A DNA stretch of 64,000 nt, taken from assembly GCF_010091925.1 (NCBI RefSeq), contig NZ_WVID01000011.1, positions 124,001 to 188,000 on the forward strand, read 5' to 3'. The notes below the pieces were generated by a model. The model had not been told where the DNA came from. It saw nothing but the letters and a program-made list of their open reading frames with translations, and did no database searches. Every line of letters begins with the position of its first letter. The stretch's first letter is position 1. The position numbers and the translations under genes are program-made. Of the stretch, positions 33,701 to 42,452 are shown one piece after another. The DNA comes from Nostoc sp. B(2019) (lineage in GTDB: Bacteria; Cyanobacteriota; Cyanobacteriia; Cyanobacteriales; Nostocaceae).

Positions 33701-34555
33701 TTAGCTGTTAGCTTTTAAACTTGGCAGTGGATGTGAATGAGACGGCTTAAAATCACCAAACTCACAGATAGAGCTAAATGGGCAAAAGCGGCAATGTGAG
33801 CCAGGATTGGGTGGGAAAATTTTACTGAAATTACTAGTTTTTTCCTGATATTTATGCAAATCGTGCTGATGCTTGTGAGCAATATTAGCTAACTCAAATC
33901 CCAAAGATTCTAATTCACTATTATTAATGCTAATTAGCTCAGATGTTTTACCTATTTCTAAATTATAAAATGATGCAACAGCGTGCCTTCCAGGGTAAAG
34001 ATAACGAGCAGCCAGCAAATAAACTAATGCCTGTCGTCGGTCAAAAGCTGACTTACCAGTCTTGAAATCTATAATATGTAAAGTGCTATCAGACTCAATG
34101 AAAACGCAGTCCATAGCCGCATATAAGCGAAAGCAATAATCTTCTTGCTCAATTACAATCGGCTTGGGAAAACCTTCATCGCCCGGAGTTAATTGGATGA
34201 TGTGTTTATCTAAAAGCAACGGAGAATCGTGATATTTCTTCAAAATTTGTAGCACGCGTTGCTGGACTTGATCACTTGAGTTGCCTAATTTTAGTAGCTG
34301 AGCAACTCTTTCTACACCATCTGATTGGTTCAACAGATGCCTGTGATGATGAAACTCATAAACGCCTTTTTGGGCAAGTATACCAATCCGCTGAGGTGCA
34401 GTGGCTTGCGCTAAAAGCGCTTTAACTTGTGGTTCGTGTTGCCGTGCTTTGATAAACCCCCGTCTCATCTGGCAATGCCAGCGCTCTTGCCCTGTCGCTG
34501 GGGCAACTAAAGACCAAAGGTGATAACTGGCAAAAGGTCGATCGGGGGTTGACAT
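33701..34555 (-). CDS. PD-(D/E)XK nuclease, RecB/Cas4-like, probable iron-sulfur protein
   Basis: The 284-residue protein carries the catalytic motifs of the PD-(D/E)XK superfamily: an Asp in AAMDCVF, IIDFKTGK (about residues 160-167, the D...(D/E)xK core) and QALVYLLAARYLYP with the Q...Y helix of RecB-like enzymes. Four cysteines are placed as in Cas4, AddB and related enzymes: Cys28 (RWHCQM) and three near the C-terminus in CRFCPFSSIC (about 249-259), which would hold a 4Fe-4S cluster. No cas gene, helicase or AddA partner is nearby, so the substrate is unclear; a stand-alone DNA repair exonuclease is the simplest reading. It is divergent from the phosphohexomutase gene. Confidence 0.85.
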   Translation of the reverse strand: MSTPDRPFASYHLWSLVAPATGQERWHCQMRRGFIKARQHEPQVKALLAQATAPQRIGILAQKGVYEFHHHRHLLNQSDGVERVAQLLKLGNSSDQVQQRVLQILKKYHDSPLLLDKHIIQLTPGDEGFPKPIVIEQEDYCFRLYAAMDCVFIESDSTLHIIDFKTGKSAFDRRQALVYLLAARYLYPGRHAVASFYNLEIGKTSELISINNSELESLGFELANIAHKHQHDLHKYQEKTSNFSKIFPPNPGSHCRFCPFSSICEFGDFKPSHSHPLPSLKANS

Positions 34556-34670
34556 TGCTAAGGAACAGTGAGAGAAAATACGGTGGGGAGAAGTCAGGAC
34601 GGCAGCTTACAAGAACTCTGAGCAGAAGCTTTCTCGATATAGTAATGATCAGGAACGGGAGAAAGTGGCA

Positions 34671-36110
34671 ATGAGCACTAGTAGCAATTCCAGCAAGATA
34701 ATATTTGGCACTGACGGATGGCGAGGGATTATTGCCGATAACTTTACATTCCCCAATGTGCGGAAAGTAGTAAGGGCGATCGCCAGTTATTTAGAAACAG
34801 CCTATAGCAAAGATAGACCAGTACTCATTGCCTACGATACTCGGTTTTTAGCTGACCAGTTTGCCTACACCGCAGCCTTAGTATTGGCTGACTTGGGTTG
34901 GACTGTTAAAATTACTGATCGGGATTGCCCCACACCAGTAATTGCCTACAACGCCCGTCACTTAAATTCCGCTGGGGCGTTGATGTTTACTGCTAGCCAT
35001 AATCCAGCACCATACTGTGGAATTAAATATATCCCTGACTATGCTGGCCCTGCCACTCCAGAAATTACTGATACTATTGTGGCAAATCTAAAAGGTGCAT
35101 CGGATGACCTAACTGGCAGCAGTTCATCAGGTTCAATTTCCATTTTCGATCCCAAACCAGACTATCTGAAATTTATCTACACCTTACTGGATATAGAAAG
35201 AATCAAGAGTGCCCAGTTAAAAGTTAAGTATGATGCGCTATATTCTACCTCTCGCGGTTATCTAGATGAAGTTTTGCAACATAGTGGCGCTGACTTAGAA
35301 AGTTTCCATACTTGGAGGGATGTACTATTTGGCGGCGGTATGCCGGAACCCAAAGGTGAGCAATTAATTGGGTTAGTGGAAGCAGTACGCCGCGATCAAG
35401 CAGATTTGGGTTTGGCAACGGATGGAGATAGCGATCGCTTTGGTATTGTCGATGAACAAGGAACCGTCCTCACTCCTAACACTGTGCTGCTAGTTTTAGC
35501 ACGTCATTTAATAAAAAACAAAGGTAAAAGCGGCGCAATAGTCCGCACTGTTGCTACAACCCATTTACTGGATAATCTTGCAGCAAAATACGGGTTGCCG
35601 ATTTATGAGACACCAGTTGGCTTTAAATATATTGGCGAAAAAATGCGGGAAACTACTGTACTAATTGGTGGAGAAGAATCAGGCGGTTTGAGTATTATTG
35701 GACATATTCCCGAAAAAGACGGTATTTTAGCCGATATGCTAGTAGCAGAAGCGATCGCCTACGAAGGCAAACCCCTAAGTCAACTCGTCAAAGAAGCGAT
35801 CGCCGAAGCTGATGGCCCGCTTTACAACAACCGTCTTGACTTGCACCTCACCGAGTTTCACAAGATCGCTGTTATCGACTCCTTCACCAAAAACCCACCC
35901 ACAGAAGTTGCAGGAATTAAAGTCAAAGAAATAGGGCGTAAAGACGGTATTAAGCTTTATTTAGAAGAAGGTAGCTGGATTTTACTGCGTCCTTCCGGTA
36001 CAGAACCACTGGTACGTGTCTACCTAGAAACAAACTCTCCTGAAAAACTCACCCAAATCGCTCAAGAGATGGAGAGCGTGATTGCTAAGCTAGAAGCAGT
36101 AGCAGTTTAG
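34671..36110 (+). CDS. Phosphoglucomutase/phosphomannomutase family protein
   Basis: An alpha-D-phosphohexomutase of 479 residues that moves phosphate between C1 and C6 of hexoses. All four family signatures are intact: the phosphoserine loop TASHNP (Ser109), the metal loop DGDSDRFG, the sugar-binding GGEESGG and the phosphate-binding RPSGTEP. FGTDGWRGI opens the protein. The sugar (glucose, mannose or glucosamine) cannot be told from sequence alone; cyanobacteria have several paralogues. I place the start at the ATG at 34671 because GGGAG lies at good spacing; a GTG two codons upstream (34665) is also possible. The LapA-like gene follows about 60 bp later and may be cotranscribed. Confidence 0.93.
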   Translation: MSTSSNSSKIIFGTDGWRGIIADNFTFPNVRKVVRAIASYLETAYSKDRPVLIAYDTRFLADQFAYTAALVLADLGWTVKITDRDCPTPVIAYNARHLNSAGALMFTASHNPAPYCGIKYIPDYAGPATPEITDTIVANLKGASDDLTGSSSSGSISIFDPKPDYLKFIYTLLDIERIKSAQLKVKYDALYSTSRGYLDEVLQHSGADLESFHTWRDVLFGGGMPEPKGEQLIGLVEAVRRDQADLGLATDGDSDRFGIVDEQGTVLTPNTVLLVLARHLIKNKGKSGAIVRTVATTHLLDNLAAKYGLPIYETPVGFKYIGEKMRETTVLIGGEESGGLSIIGHIPEKDGILADMLVAEAIAYEGKPLSQLVKEAIAEADGPLYNNRLDLHLTEFHKIAVIDSFTKNPPTEVAGIKVKEIGRKDGIKLYLEEGSWILLRPSGTEPLVRVYLETNSPEKLTQIAQEMESVIAKLEAVAV

Positions 36111-36172
36111 AAGAACTTCACCCCTAACCCATCTTTGTCAAAGGAAAGGGGAGTCATAACTTGAGACTAATT

Positions 36173-36451
36173 ATGAAAACTCTGGCTCCTTTTTTGATAT
36201 CCCTAGTTGTAGCTATCTGGGTAGTGGCGATCGCGATTATTTCAGTCCAAAATGCCACACCCGTATCTTTAAAATTCTTAACATTTCAGTCGATTCAAAT
36301 ACCAGCAGGTTTAGTGTTGGCTTTTAGTGCTGGTTTTGGGCTAATCAGCATGGCATTGCTACAACCCTTTTGGGGTTTAACTGGTTCTAGGCAGGGTAAT
36401 TCTCGATTGGAAGACGACGCTGAATTTTTTGTCGATGATGAAGATTTTTGA
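36173..36451 (+). CDS. LapA/DUF1049-domain membrane protein
   Basis: A 92-residue protein with two membrane helices, PFLISLVVAIWVVAIAIISVQN (ending in the VQN motif of the LapA family) and PAGLVLAFSAGFGLISMALL, and a short acidic tail ending DDEDF. The same design occurs, with a longer tail, at 9806-10513. The start at the ATG at 36173 puts the first helix right at the N-terminus; a TTG four codons upstream is less likely. It lies downstream of the phosphohexomutase gene and ends at a strong terminator, so the pair is probably one transcription unit. The biochemical role in cyanobacteria is not known. Confidence 0.82.
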   Translation: MKTLAPFLISLVVAIWVVAIAIISVQNATPVSLKFLTFQSIQIPAGLVLAFSAGFGLISMALLQPFWGLTGSRQGNSRLEDDAEFFVDDEDF

Positions 36452-36476
36452 AGCGTCAGCCAAATTATACTAAGAG

Positions 36477-36503
36477 AAAAGCCTACACATACAGGCTTTT
36501 TTT
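36477..36503 (+). terminator. Rho-independent terminator
   Basis: AAAAGCCT-ACACATAC-AGGCTTTT followed by TTT: an 8-bp stem and T-run 26 bases after the LapA-like stop. It is followed by the toxin-antitoxin island. Confidence 0.85.
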
Positions 36504-36649
36504 GATGCTTTGAGATAGCAATCGCACTTGTCACAAGCTAATATCTCAATGCAACAGATGGGTGAGCGCTAATGTTTGATTTCAAGTAGTGCTACGTTAA
36601 GAAGTAGTCACCAATTACAAGGTTTATAGGCAATTAACTATTGATTTTT

Positions 36650-36880
36650 ATGGCTGTGCCGTATCAAAATATTATTACTATTGAGCCAGGAAAACGAGGT
36701 AGTCAGCCTTGTATTCGAGGAATGCGAATTACCGTATATGATGTTTTATCATATCTTGCCTCTGGTATGACATACGAGGAAGTGCTTGATGACTTTCCTT
36801 ATTTGACGCAAGAAGACATTTTAGCTTGTTTAAGCTATGCCGCTGATAGAGAAAGACAAATGCTGATAATGCCAGCATGA
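36650..36880 (+). CDS. DUF433 antitoxin
   Basis: The 76-residue protein matches DUF433 (VapB-like antitoxins with a winged-helix DNA-binding domain): I.IEPGKRGSQPCIRGMRITVYDVLSYLASGMTYEEVLDDFPYLTQEDILACLSYA covers the whole family core, with the hallmark G.PCIRG.RI. It should bind and silence the toxin encoded next to it and repress the operon. The ATG at 36650 is chosen; the TTG three codons upstream adds only MIF. Its last four bases (ATGA) overlap the toxin start at 36877, a sign of translational coupling. Confidence 0.9.
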   Translation: MAVPYQNIITIEPGKRGSQPCIRGMRITVYDVLSYLASGMTYEEVLDDFPYLTQEDILACLSYAADRERQMLIMPA

Positions 36881-37209
36881 AGTTACTTTTTGACCATAAC
36901 CTATCACCTCGGTTAGTAGATCGACTGGCTAATATTTACCCAAATTCTCAGCATCTCTTTCTCATAGGTTTGGATAAAGCAGATGATCAAAGTGTGTGGG
37001 AGTATGCGCGACAAAGTGGATTTACTGTTGTAACAAAAGATGCTGATTTTAATGAGTTGAGTATTTTGCGAGGATTTCCACCTAAAGTGATCTGGATTCG
37101 TCCTGGTAATTGTTCAACTAATCAAATTGAAGACATTTTGCGATCGCATTTAGAGAATATCCAAGCTTTTGAAAAAAATCCAAATTTGGGAGTTTTGATA
37201 CTATATTAA
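36877..37209 (+). CDS. DUF5615 PIN-like toxin
   Basis: A 110-residue PIN-like protein, probable ribonuclease toxin partner of the DUF433 antitoxin. The acidic active-site pattern is visible: LLFDHNLSPRLVDRL at the N-terminus, ADDQSVWEYAR in the middle, and VVTKDADFNEL (about residues 50-60). The tail PPKVIWIRPGNCST is typical of the family. The start overlaps the antitoxin stop by four bases. A decayed relative lies at 13707-13883. The length is normal, so the system looks intact. Confidence 0.9.
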   Translation: MKLLFDHNLSPRLVDRLANIYPNSQHLFLIGLDKADDQSVWEYARQSGFTVVTKDADFNELSILRGFPPKVIWIRPGNCSTNQIEDILRSHLENIQAFEKNPNLGVLILY

Positions 37210-37310
37210 CCTTGCAAAGTGTGGAAACTGAGTGTAATTTTAGGCATGGAGAGTGGGGAGGTGATCGCCATTATCTCTTAGTGTCTGTAAATTGAAAACC
37301 TGGGACTACA

Positions 37311-37338
37311 AAAAAAGCCTGCATGAGCAGGCTTTTTT
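37311..37338. terminator. Bidirectional terminator
   Basis: Perfect 12-bp stem AAAAAAGCCTGC-ATGA-GCAGGCTTTTTT with a T-run on both strands, placed between the toxin gene (plus) and the coiled-coil gene (minus). It can end both transcripts. Confidence 0.88.
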
Positions 37339-37372
37339 GGTACTTTGAGAGAGCGATCGCACTTTTATAAAA

Positions 37373-37864
37373 TCAAAATGTCCATTCGTGATCTGGATCA
37401 TCTAAGGCAGCACGAACAGAAGCTAAGTTAGCAAGGTCTTTGAAAGGACTTGATTTAGCAATTTCTGTAATTGAATTTAAGGTGAGGGCTAATTGGTCGT
37501 TGTTACCTGATGCGATCGCACTATCAACTACAGTAAATAAAGCGCGAAAGTTTTCTGCACGTTCATCAAAAGAGCGATCTAGATATGCCATCAGCAACTC
37601 TCGCTGGGCGTTAATCTTGGTGATTGTTTCGTTTTCCCAAGCATCTATTTCTCGTCGCTTTGTCTGTTCTTGTTCGGCAATTATTTTATATTCAGTATAG
37701 TCTGAAGTAAGTGTGTCAACAGATTTAATTTTTTCCAAAGCTGCTATCTCATGTCTTTTAGTCTGTTCTTGCTCTCCAATTTGCTTGTAACTGACAACAA
37801 TGCTCGCTAACGATTTTGTGGCGTTAACCGCAGTATATATTGTACCGATACTTGGTAAAACCAT
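37373..37864 (-). CDS. Unrecognised coiled-coil protein, second gene of a two-gene operon
   Basis: I do not recognise the family. The 163-residue protein has a mildly hydrophobic N-terminal stretch (IGTIYTAVNATKSLASIVV, about 6-24), then a charged helical region with an internal repeat: IGEQEQTKRHEIAALE and IAEQEQTKRREIDAWE about 34 residues apart. The second half (about 85-163) is helical with FDERAENFRALFTVVDSAIASGN. It starts 2 bp after the stop of the glycine-rich membrane protein on the same strand, so the two are surely cotranscribed and probably act together. It sits between two toxin-antitoxin pairs. Membrane association through the N-terminus is an inference. Confidence 0.65.
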   Translation of the reverse strand: MVLPSIGTIYTAVNATKSLASIVVSYKQIGEQEQTKRHEIAALEKIKSVDTLTSDYTEYKIIAEQEQTKRREIDAWENETITKINAQRELLMAYLDRSFDERAENFRALFTVVDSAIASGNNDQLALTLNSITEIAKSSPFKDLANLASVRAALDDPDHEWTF

Positions 37865-37866
37865 TA

Positions 37867-38838
37867 CTAAATAACTCCCACAGTTCTGTATTTAACTTGG
37901 ATGGTTAAAGTTGCAGGATTTAACATTCCTTCATTATCTAAAATAGGAATTTTCATAATTTCTGCAAGTGCTTTAATTAAAAGTGCTACCTCTTGAAATT
38001 GGCTTGCATCGCGATCGCGAATAAAAGGTTGGGCTTCAAGCTGTTGAAGTGCAGTTTTAGCAAGGTTATTTAAATTACACATTAACTCAGCAAGTTCCAC
38101 TATCCGCTGTTTAACCTGTAATAGAAAATCTTGAGCTGCTTCAATATTGGCAATCTCTACGTTGACATTAGCTTCATACTCTCGCGCTTTAGTCAAAGCT
38201 TCCTCACCCTTACCAGCAAGTTGAAAACCCCCAACCATCAACGCCGGGCCGAGTGTAATACCTCCCAATACAGCACCACCAACTGCCATACTACCAGCAC
38301 CTAACCAAGTTAAGGTTCCAGTCAAAGCCGCAGTACCACTAAGTTGTGAGATACCGACTTGAGCAGTCCGCAATCCAAAGAAGCTGGAAACAGGAACTTT
38401 ACCTACACTCCTTGCTAAGGTAATTGCACTAGAACCCGCTGCTGAGGCTGCAACGGCTGCTGACACACCACCTTGCACCCACTGCTCAGCTTTGATAACT
38501 TGTGTTTTGTACTCCTGAATTTGCTGAGTGGAGATGTCTAATCCAGCTACAATATCCAGATTATTTTGCGAAGCTCGCTGACCAATTCTCTCAATAAAAG
38601 CTACAAAGCGTGAAATTGTACCCTGCTTGATACGAAACTGCATTTGACCATAAACTTCTGCTGACTGGTTGGTAATTTCCCAGGCTGCTTTTAAGTTTTG
38701 CAAGCTACTTTCGTATTTTTGTTGAGCCTCTTCACCAATTTCCTTTGCCTGATTCATATTGCCAATGCCTTTAGCACCTTTTACTGCTCCGAAAGCTCCA
38801 GTAGCCAAAGCAGCAGCACCGAAAATCAGTGGAATCAT
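37867..38838 (-). CDS. Unrecognised glycine-rich membrane protein, first gene of a two-gene operon
   Basis: No family comes to mind. The 323-residue protein opens with a small-residue helix (PLIFGAAALATGAFGAVKG, about 3-21), continues as a long helical part (30-130), and has a glycine-zipper-like membrane region at about 175-210: LTWLGAGSMAVGGAVLG followed by GITLGPALMVGGFQLAG, preceded by an Ala/Ser-rich stretch GGVSAAVAASAAGSSA. Two more helices follow (about 215-260, with EANVNVEIANIEAAQDFLLQV) and a strand-like end. Long helices flanking a glycine-zipper hairpin are seen in helical pore-formers and membrane-active toxins, but this is only an analogy. AGGAGTATTTC precedes the ATG, a good ribosome-binding site. 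Confidence 0.68.
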   Translation of the reverse strand: MIPLIFGAAALATGAFGAVKGAKGIGNMNQAKEIGEEAQQKYESSLQNLKAAWEITNQSAEVYGQMQFRIKQGTISRFVAFIERIGQRASQNNLDIVAGLDISTQQIQEYKTQVIKAEQWVQGGVSAAVAASAAGSSAITLARSVGKVPVSSFFGLRTAQVGISQLSGTAALTGTLTWLGAGSMAVGGAVLGGITLGPALMVGGFQLAGKGEEALTKAREYEANVNVEIANIEAAQDFLLQVKQRIVELAELMCNLNNLAKTALQQLEAQPFIRDRDASQFQEVALLIKALAEIMKIPILDNEGMLNPATLTIQVKYRTVGVI

Positions 38839-39144
38839 GAAATACTCCTGATTGTGATTAGTATTTGGTTAGTACTTATCTACGGGTTAAGCATGAGAAC
38901 AATGCATCAGCTTATACTTATCTTTCCCTTAGATACTAACTAATCAACATTCAGAAGGTATAAATTGGAGACTGCGATGAATGCAGCTGTGAATCCTTTT
39001 CGTCTTGAGTGCGTAGGCGTAGCCCGTCGTAGACATCACTCATTAGTGTAGATTGATTTGAAGTAAGGAAACTGTGTATAGACGCTTTTTAGCGGTTTAC
39101 CGTAGGCATCGCAACTGTTAGGATAAGGGGCAGGAGGGTTTATT
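38839..39144. other. Intergenic region with repeat fragment
   Basis: About 305 bases between divergent genes. It holds a fragment of a dispersed GC-rich repeat (GCGTAGGCGTAGCCCGTCGT at about 39011-39030 and a related piece near 39100). Nothing else recognised. Confidence 0.45.
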
Positions 39145-39366
39145 ATGTCCAATACTGCTCAAGAGATATACAGCCAAGTTATTTGTAACTTGTCACCGAC
39201 TGAGCGGCTACGCTTGGCAACCCTGATTCTAAATGAGCTAGTCGAGCAAAACTTGTCTATCATCGACCACAGTAATACTTGGACTGAGCAAGATCAGCTT
39301 GATTTAGCATCCTTCTCCTTAGAGTACGCAGCTTCAATTTTCCCTGAAAGTGAGGAGACAGTTTAG
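39145..39366 (+). CDS. Antitoxin of a MazF/PemK-type pair
   Basis: A 73-residue helical protein that opens SNTAQEIYSQVICNLSPTERLRLATLILNEL, a pattern seen in small cyanobacterial antitoxins (helical dimerisation/DNA-binding part followed by an acidic tail). The C-terminal half is acidic (EQDQLDLASFSLEY...PESEETV), as expected for a segment that binds and blocks the toxin. The stop TAG overlaps the GTG start of the next gene by one base. Assignment rests mainly on this coupling and on size. GGAGGG precedes the ATG. Confidence 0.75.
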   Translation: MSNTAQEIYSQVICNLSPTERLRLATLILNELVEQNLSIIDHSNTWTEQDQLDLASFSLEYAASIFPESEETV

Positions 39367-39737
39367 TGACGTTCAATCCCGGTGATGTAGTCACAGTTGA
39401 TTTTCCCGGTGTCACTGGTATTAAGCGTCGTCCTGCTGTAGTTTTGTCATCCGCAACTTATCATGCAATCCGTCCCGATGTAATCATCGGACTCATTACT
39501 ACTCAGACAACTGCCCTTGGAATTACTGACTATGCACTTCACGATTGGGCAGTAGCAGGTTTGCGTGTTGCGTCTGTTTTCAGAAGTTTTATCGTCACCT
39601 TACCACCCTCTGCTAATTTGATTTTGATTGGTCACTTGTCAGAACTTGATTGGAAAGGTGTTCGTGCGTGTGTCAAGATAGCTCTGGCTGAGTTAGATGA
39701 TTCTAAACCATCATCGGATACATCATCTGCCTCATAA
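39366..39737 (+). CDS. MazF/PemK-family mRNA interferase toxin
   Basis: The 123-residue protein shows the PemK/MazF beta-barrel pattern: FNPGDVVTVDFPGVTGIKRRPAVVLSS (residues 3-29), where GDVV...F and KRRPAVVLS are the RNA-binding and catalytic strands, then IIGLITTQ and RVASVFRSFIVTLP. It should cleave RNA in cells when free of its antitoxin. The start is GTG at 39366, overlapping the antitoxin stop, a typical operon arrangement. The Ser-rich tail after residue 112 is not conserved in the family. A 24-bp perfect palindrome follows 26 bp after the stop. Confidence 0.88.
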   Translation: MTFNPGDVVTVDFPGVTGIKRRPAVVLSSATYHAIRPDVIIGLITTQTTALGITDYALHDWAVAGLRVASVFRSFIVTLPPSANLILIGHLSELDWKGVRACVKIALAELDDSKPSSDTSSAS

Positions 39738-39763
39738 AAATTTATGTATCTTTAGCAACTACA

Positions 39764-39787
39764 CTACTTGTGCGATCGCACAAGTAG
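39764..39787. repeat. 24-bp perfect palindrome centred on HIP1
   Basis: CTACTTGTGCGA joined to its exact reverse complement, with the HIP1 core GCGATCGC in the middle, 26 bp after the toxin stop. It may be a short terminator-like element or a HIP1-derived repeat. The rest of the gap to 40036 shows nothing I recognise. Confidence 0.65.
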
Positions 39788-40036
39788 GAGGCCAAAACTT
39801 TAATGCAATAGACAAGCGATCGCAATTATCTAAAACTAATACAACAGAAGCTAAGTTAGGCAGTTTTGGGTTAGTTGTAGCTTTAGGTAGTCAATGAAGT
39901 CCAGAATTTCTGTATCAATGAGTTGTAGGCGCGATCACTTGCAGTATTTGTGCTTCAAATACTCCTTCCCTTGCTCATAAGTTCAATTTAATTGTGCTAA
40001 ATATGTGTCCGTTTGAGCTATAAAAACATCACGGGG

Positions 40037-40573
40037 TTAAACCATTTTTGTATTGTCAGTTGTTTCTGGTTGAAATTGATTTTTGTCTTGATCAAAATTG
40101 TGAATTTTATTAATTTTTGAACTTACTTTTTGCCCTAAAGCTAGCCAGTCTAATTCCTTATGCCCATCCCAACTGACACCTACAGAGCGATAAGTAACTG
40201 GATCGTAAATATTACAAAAAACTACATTACTATCTCCTGGTCTTACGCTGATAGTAAGTGGATTAAGCAGTTGTTCAGAAGTAAGGGTATCCAAAGACAA
40301 CAATAAATTTTTAGAAAAGTAAGAATCGCTTCCTGAACGGACGATGTAAGGTTTATCTGCCAAAATATATAAATCGTTCTTTTCAACTAGCCCAAATGAA
40401 GTTTTAACCATCTTATTAACTTCTATTCCTGTTATCACCCCTGTCAAAGCTTTTTCATAAATTGGGATGCGTCTTTCATCTTCAGCGAGCATATACCAAC
40501 AGTGATCGGGTTCTCTGCTAACAAAGACATATTGAGGTTTTGGGGTTTGTCCGAATCCTAATTTAACTTCCAT
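40037..40573 (-). CDS. Hypothetical protein, 178 residues
   Basis: I do not recognise this protein. It opens MEVKLGFGQTPKPQYVFVSREPDHCWYMLAEDE and continues with mixed strands and helices, the run GVITGIEVNKMVKTSFGLVEKNDLYILADKPYIVRSG looking like a small beta-barrel, followed by FSKNLLLSLDTLT and a polar tail after about 155. No signal peptide or membrane helix. Composition is balanced and low-complexity is absent, which supports a real gene. It is single, between the PemK pair and ndhD, on the minus strand. Its function cannot be inferred from context. Confidence 0.6.
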   Translation of the reverse strand: MEVKLGFGQTPKPQYVFVSREPDHCWYMLAEDERRIPIYEKALTGVITGIEVNKMVKTSFGLVEKNDLYILADKPYIVRSGSDSYFSKNLLLSLDTLTSEQLLNPLTISVRPGDSNVVFCNIYDPVTYRSVGVSWDGHKELDWLALGQKVSSKINKIHNFDQDKNQFQPETTDNTKMV

Positions 40574-40877
40574 ACTTTTGATGAAGGTTTTTGTAAATGA
40601 ATTTGTTTAGTAAAAAGTTTTTACGGATTGTACTGTCGAGAAACAAGTTACTTTATAGATATAATTCCCTCACCAGTAAGACAATTAACATTGAGGCAGC
40701 GAAAATTATAAAATTTGGTTAATTTATAAGCAGCATTAACTCATGCCAAGACGCCAATAAAACCTTGTGCCTTTGGATAAAATTTAATTATTTAACGCTT
40801 GTTATAAAAATATATAAAAAAGGGCAGGTACAAAACCCGCCCTTAAAGGAATGGTAATTTAAATTAGCGATCGCTAA
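40574..40877. other. Gap between ndhD and the 178-residue gene
   Basis: About 300 AT-rich bases holding the ndhD terminator (40813-40844). No other feature seen. Confidence 0.45.
40813..40844 (-). terminator. Terminator of ndhD
   Basis: On the minus strand AAGGGCGGG-TTTTGTA-CCTGCCCTT forms a stem with one mismatch and is followed by TTTTTATA. It lies 34 bp after the ndhD stop. Confidence 0.82.
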
Positions 40878-42452
40878 TTAATTAGCAATTTCTGGCGCAC
40901 TTAAAGAAACCTTTGGCGCTTCTGTTTGCTGTGCTAATGTTGGCACGGAATCACGCAATCTTGCCGTCAACTGTACAGTTGTGGAGTCGTACATCTGAGT
41001 CAGCAATTTTGGATAGAAACCAATACCAATAATTGGAACTAACAAACAAGCAATGATGAATACTTCACGGGGTTCAGCATCTATCAAAGCTTGGTGAGAA
41101 GCTAATTCTTCATTTTCTTTACCGTAGAAAATTTCCCTCAACATTGACAGTAGATAAATCGGAGTCAAAATCACCCCAACTGCCATTAAAAAGACCACGA
41201 TGACTTTGAATGTAGGGTTATAAGCATCGCTGGTAGCAAAGCCAACAAACACCATTAGCTCAGCTACAAAACCGCTCATCCCCGGTAACGCCAAAGAAGC
41301 CATTGAACAGGCAGTGAACATGGCGAAAATTTTCTTCATACTCTTGCCGACACCACCCATTTCATCCAACATCAGGGTGTGTGTCCGGTCATAAGTCGCA
41401 CCGACGAGGAAGAACAAACTCGCCCCAATCAAACCGTGGGAAACCATCTGCAATACTGCCCCACTCAATCCCAAATCGGTAAAGGAGGCAATGCCAATGG
41501 TAACAAAACCCATGTGGGAAATTGAGGAGTAGGCAATTTTCCGCTTGAGGTTGCGCTGGGCAAAGGATGTTAGAGCAGCGTAGATAATATTAACTACCCC
41601 CAAAACCACCAACACTGGCGCAAAATAAGCGTGGGCGTCAGGTAACATCTGAGCATTCATCCGAATTAGAGCGTAACCGCCCATTTTCAGCAGAATACCC
41701 GCCAATAGCATGTGTACCGGGGCTGTAGCTTCACCGTGGGCATCAGGTAGCCAGGTATGCAAGGGAATAATCGGCAACTTGACGGCGTAGGCAATTAAGA
41801 AGCCAGCATAAAGTGCAAGTTGGAAATTGAGGGCGAAGTCTTTGAGAGCGAGCGATCGCATATCGAACGTCACCGTATCGCCGTAAAATCCCATTGTCAG
41901 GGCAGATAGCAAAATGAACAGCGACCCGCCAGCAGTGTATAAAATGAACTTGGTCGCTGCGTATTGCCGCCTTTTGCCTCCCCAAATCGACAGCAGAAAG
42001 TATATCGGCACTAGTTCAAGTTCCCACACCAGGAAAAATAACAGCATATCCTGGACGGCGAACACGGCAATCTGACCGCCATACATCGCCAGAATCAAGA
42101 AGTAAAACAGTTTCGGCTTGAAGGTAACAGGCCAAGCTGCTAAAATCGCCAGCGTGGTAATGAATCCAGTCAAAATAATTAGGGGCATGGACAAGCCATC
42201 TGCCCCTACTGACCAATTCAAATCTAGTTGCGGTACCCAAGGGTAACTCTCAACCAACTGTAAATCTGGATTGGAGAAATCGTACCCGGTATAAAAAGCA
42301 TAAACAATCAGTGCAAAATCTATTAGCCCCACGATGAGGGAATACCAGCGCACTGTTTTGCCGTCTTTATCCGGGATGAGGGGAATCAATAGTGACGCCG
42401 CTATTGGAAACAGAATAATCGTCGTCAGCCACGGAAAATTAGCTGTATTCAT
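40878..42452 (-). CDS. ndhD: NAD(P)H-quinone oxidoreductase subunit 4 (NdhD1 type)
   Basis: NdhD is a proton-pumping, antiporter-like subunit of the thylakoid NDH-1 complex, which takes electrons from ferredoxin to plastoquinone in respiration and cyclic electron flow. The 524-residue protein has about 14 membrane helices and the family motifs [35 protein letters not shown] (with the key Glu), [33 protein letters not shown] (split in sequence by normal loops) and [15 protein letters not shown]. These fit NdhD1/D2 of the respiratory NDH-1L complex rather than the CO2-uptake forms D3/D4; pairing with ndhF1 next door supports that. Start at the ATG at 42452. It lies 269 bp after ndhF on the same strand. 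Confidence 0.95.
   Translation of the reverse strand: MNTANFPWLTTIILFPIAASLLIPLIPDKDGKTVRWYSLIVGLIDFALIVYAFYTGYDFSNPDLQLVESYPWVPQLDLNWSVGADGLSMPLIILTGFITTLAILAAWPVTFKPKLFYFLILAMYGGQIAVFAVQDMLLFFLVWELELVPIYFLLSIWGGKRRQYAATKFILYTAGGSLFILLSALTMGFYGDTVTFDMRSLALKDFALNFQLALYAGFLIAYAVKLPIIPLHTWLPDAHGEATAPVHMLLAGILLKMGGYALIRMNAQMLPDAHAYFAPVLVVLGVVNIIYAALTSFAQRNLKRKIAYSSISHMGFVTIGIASFTDLGLSGAVLQMVSHGLIGASLFFLVGATYDRTHTLMLDEMGGVGKSMKKIFAMFTACSMASLALPGMSGFVAELMVFVGFATSDAYNPTFKVIVVFLMAVGVILTPIYLLSMLREIFYGKENEELASHQALIDAEPREVFIIACLLVPIIGIGFYPKLLTQMYDSTTVQLTARLRDSVPTLAQQTEAPKVSLSAPEIAN

Noticed and set aside
39697-39897. 66-codon frame after the MazF-type toxin
   Set aside because: Overlaps the toxin 3' end, crosses the HIP1 palindrome and has no motif.
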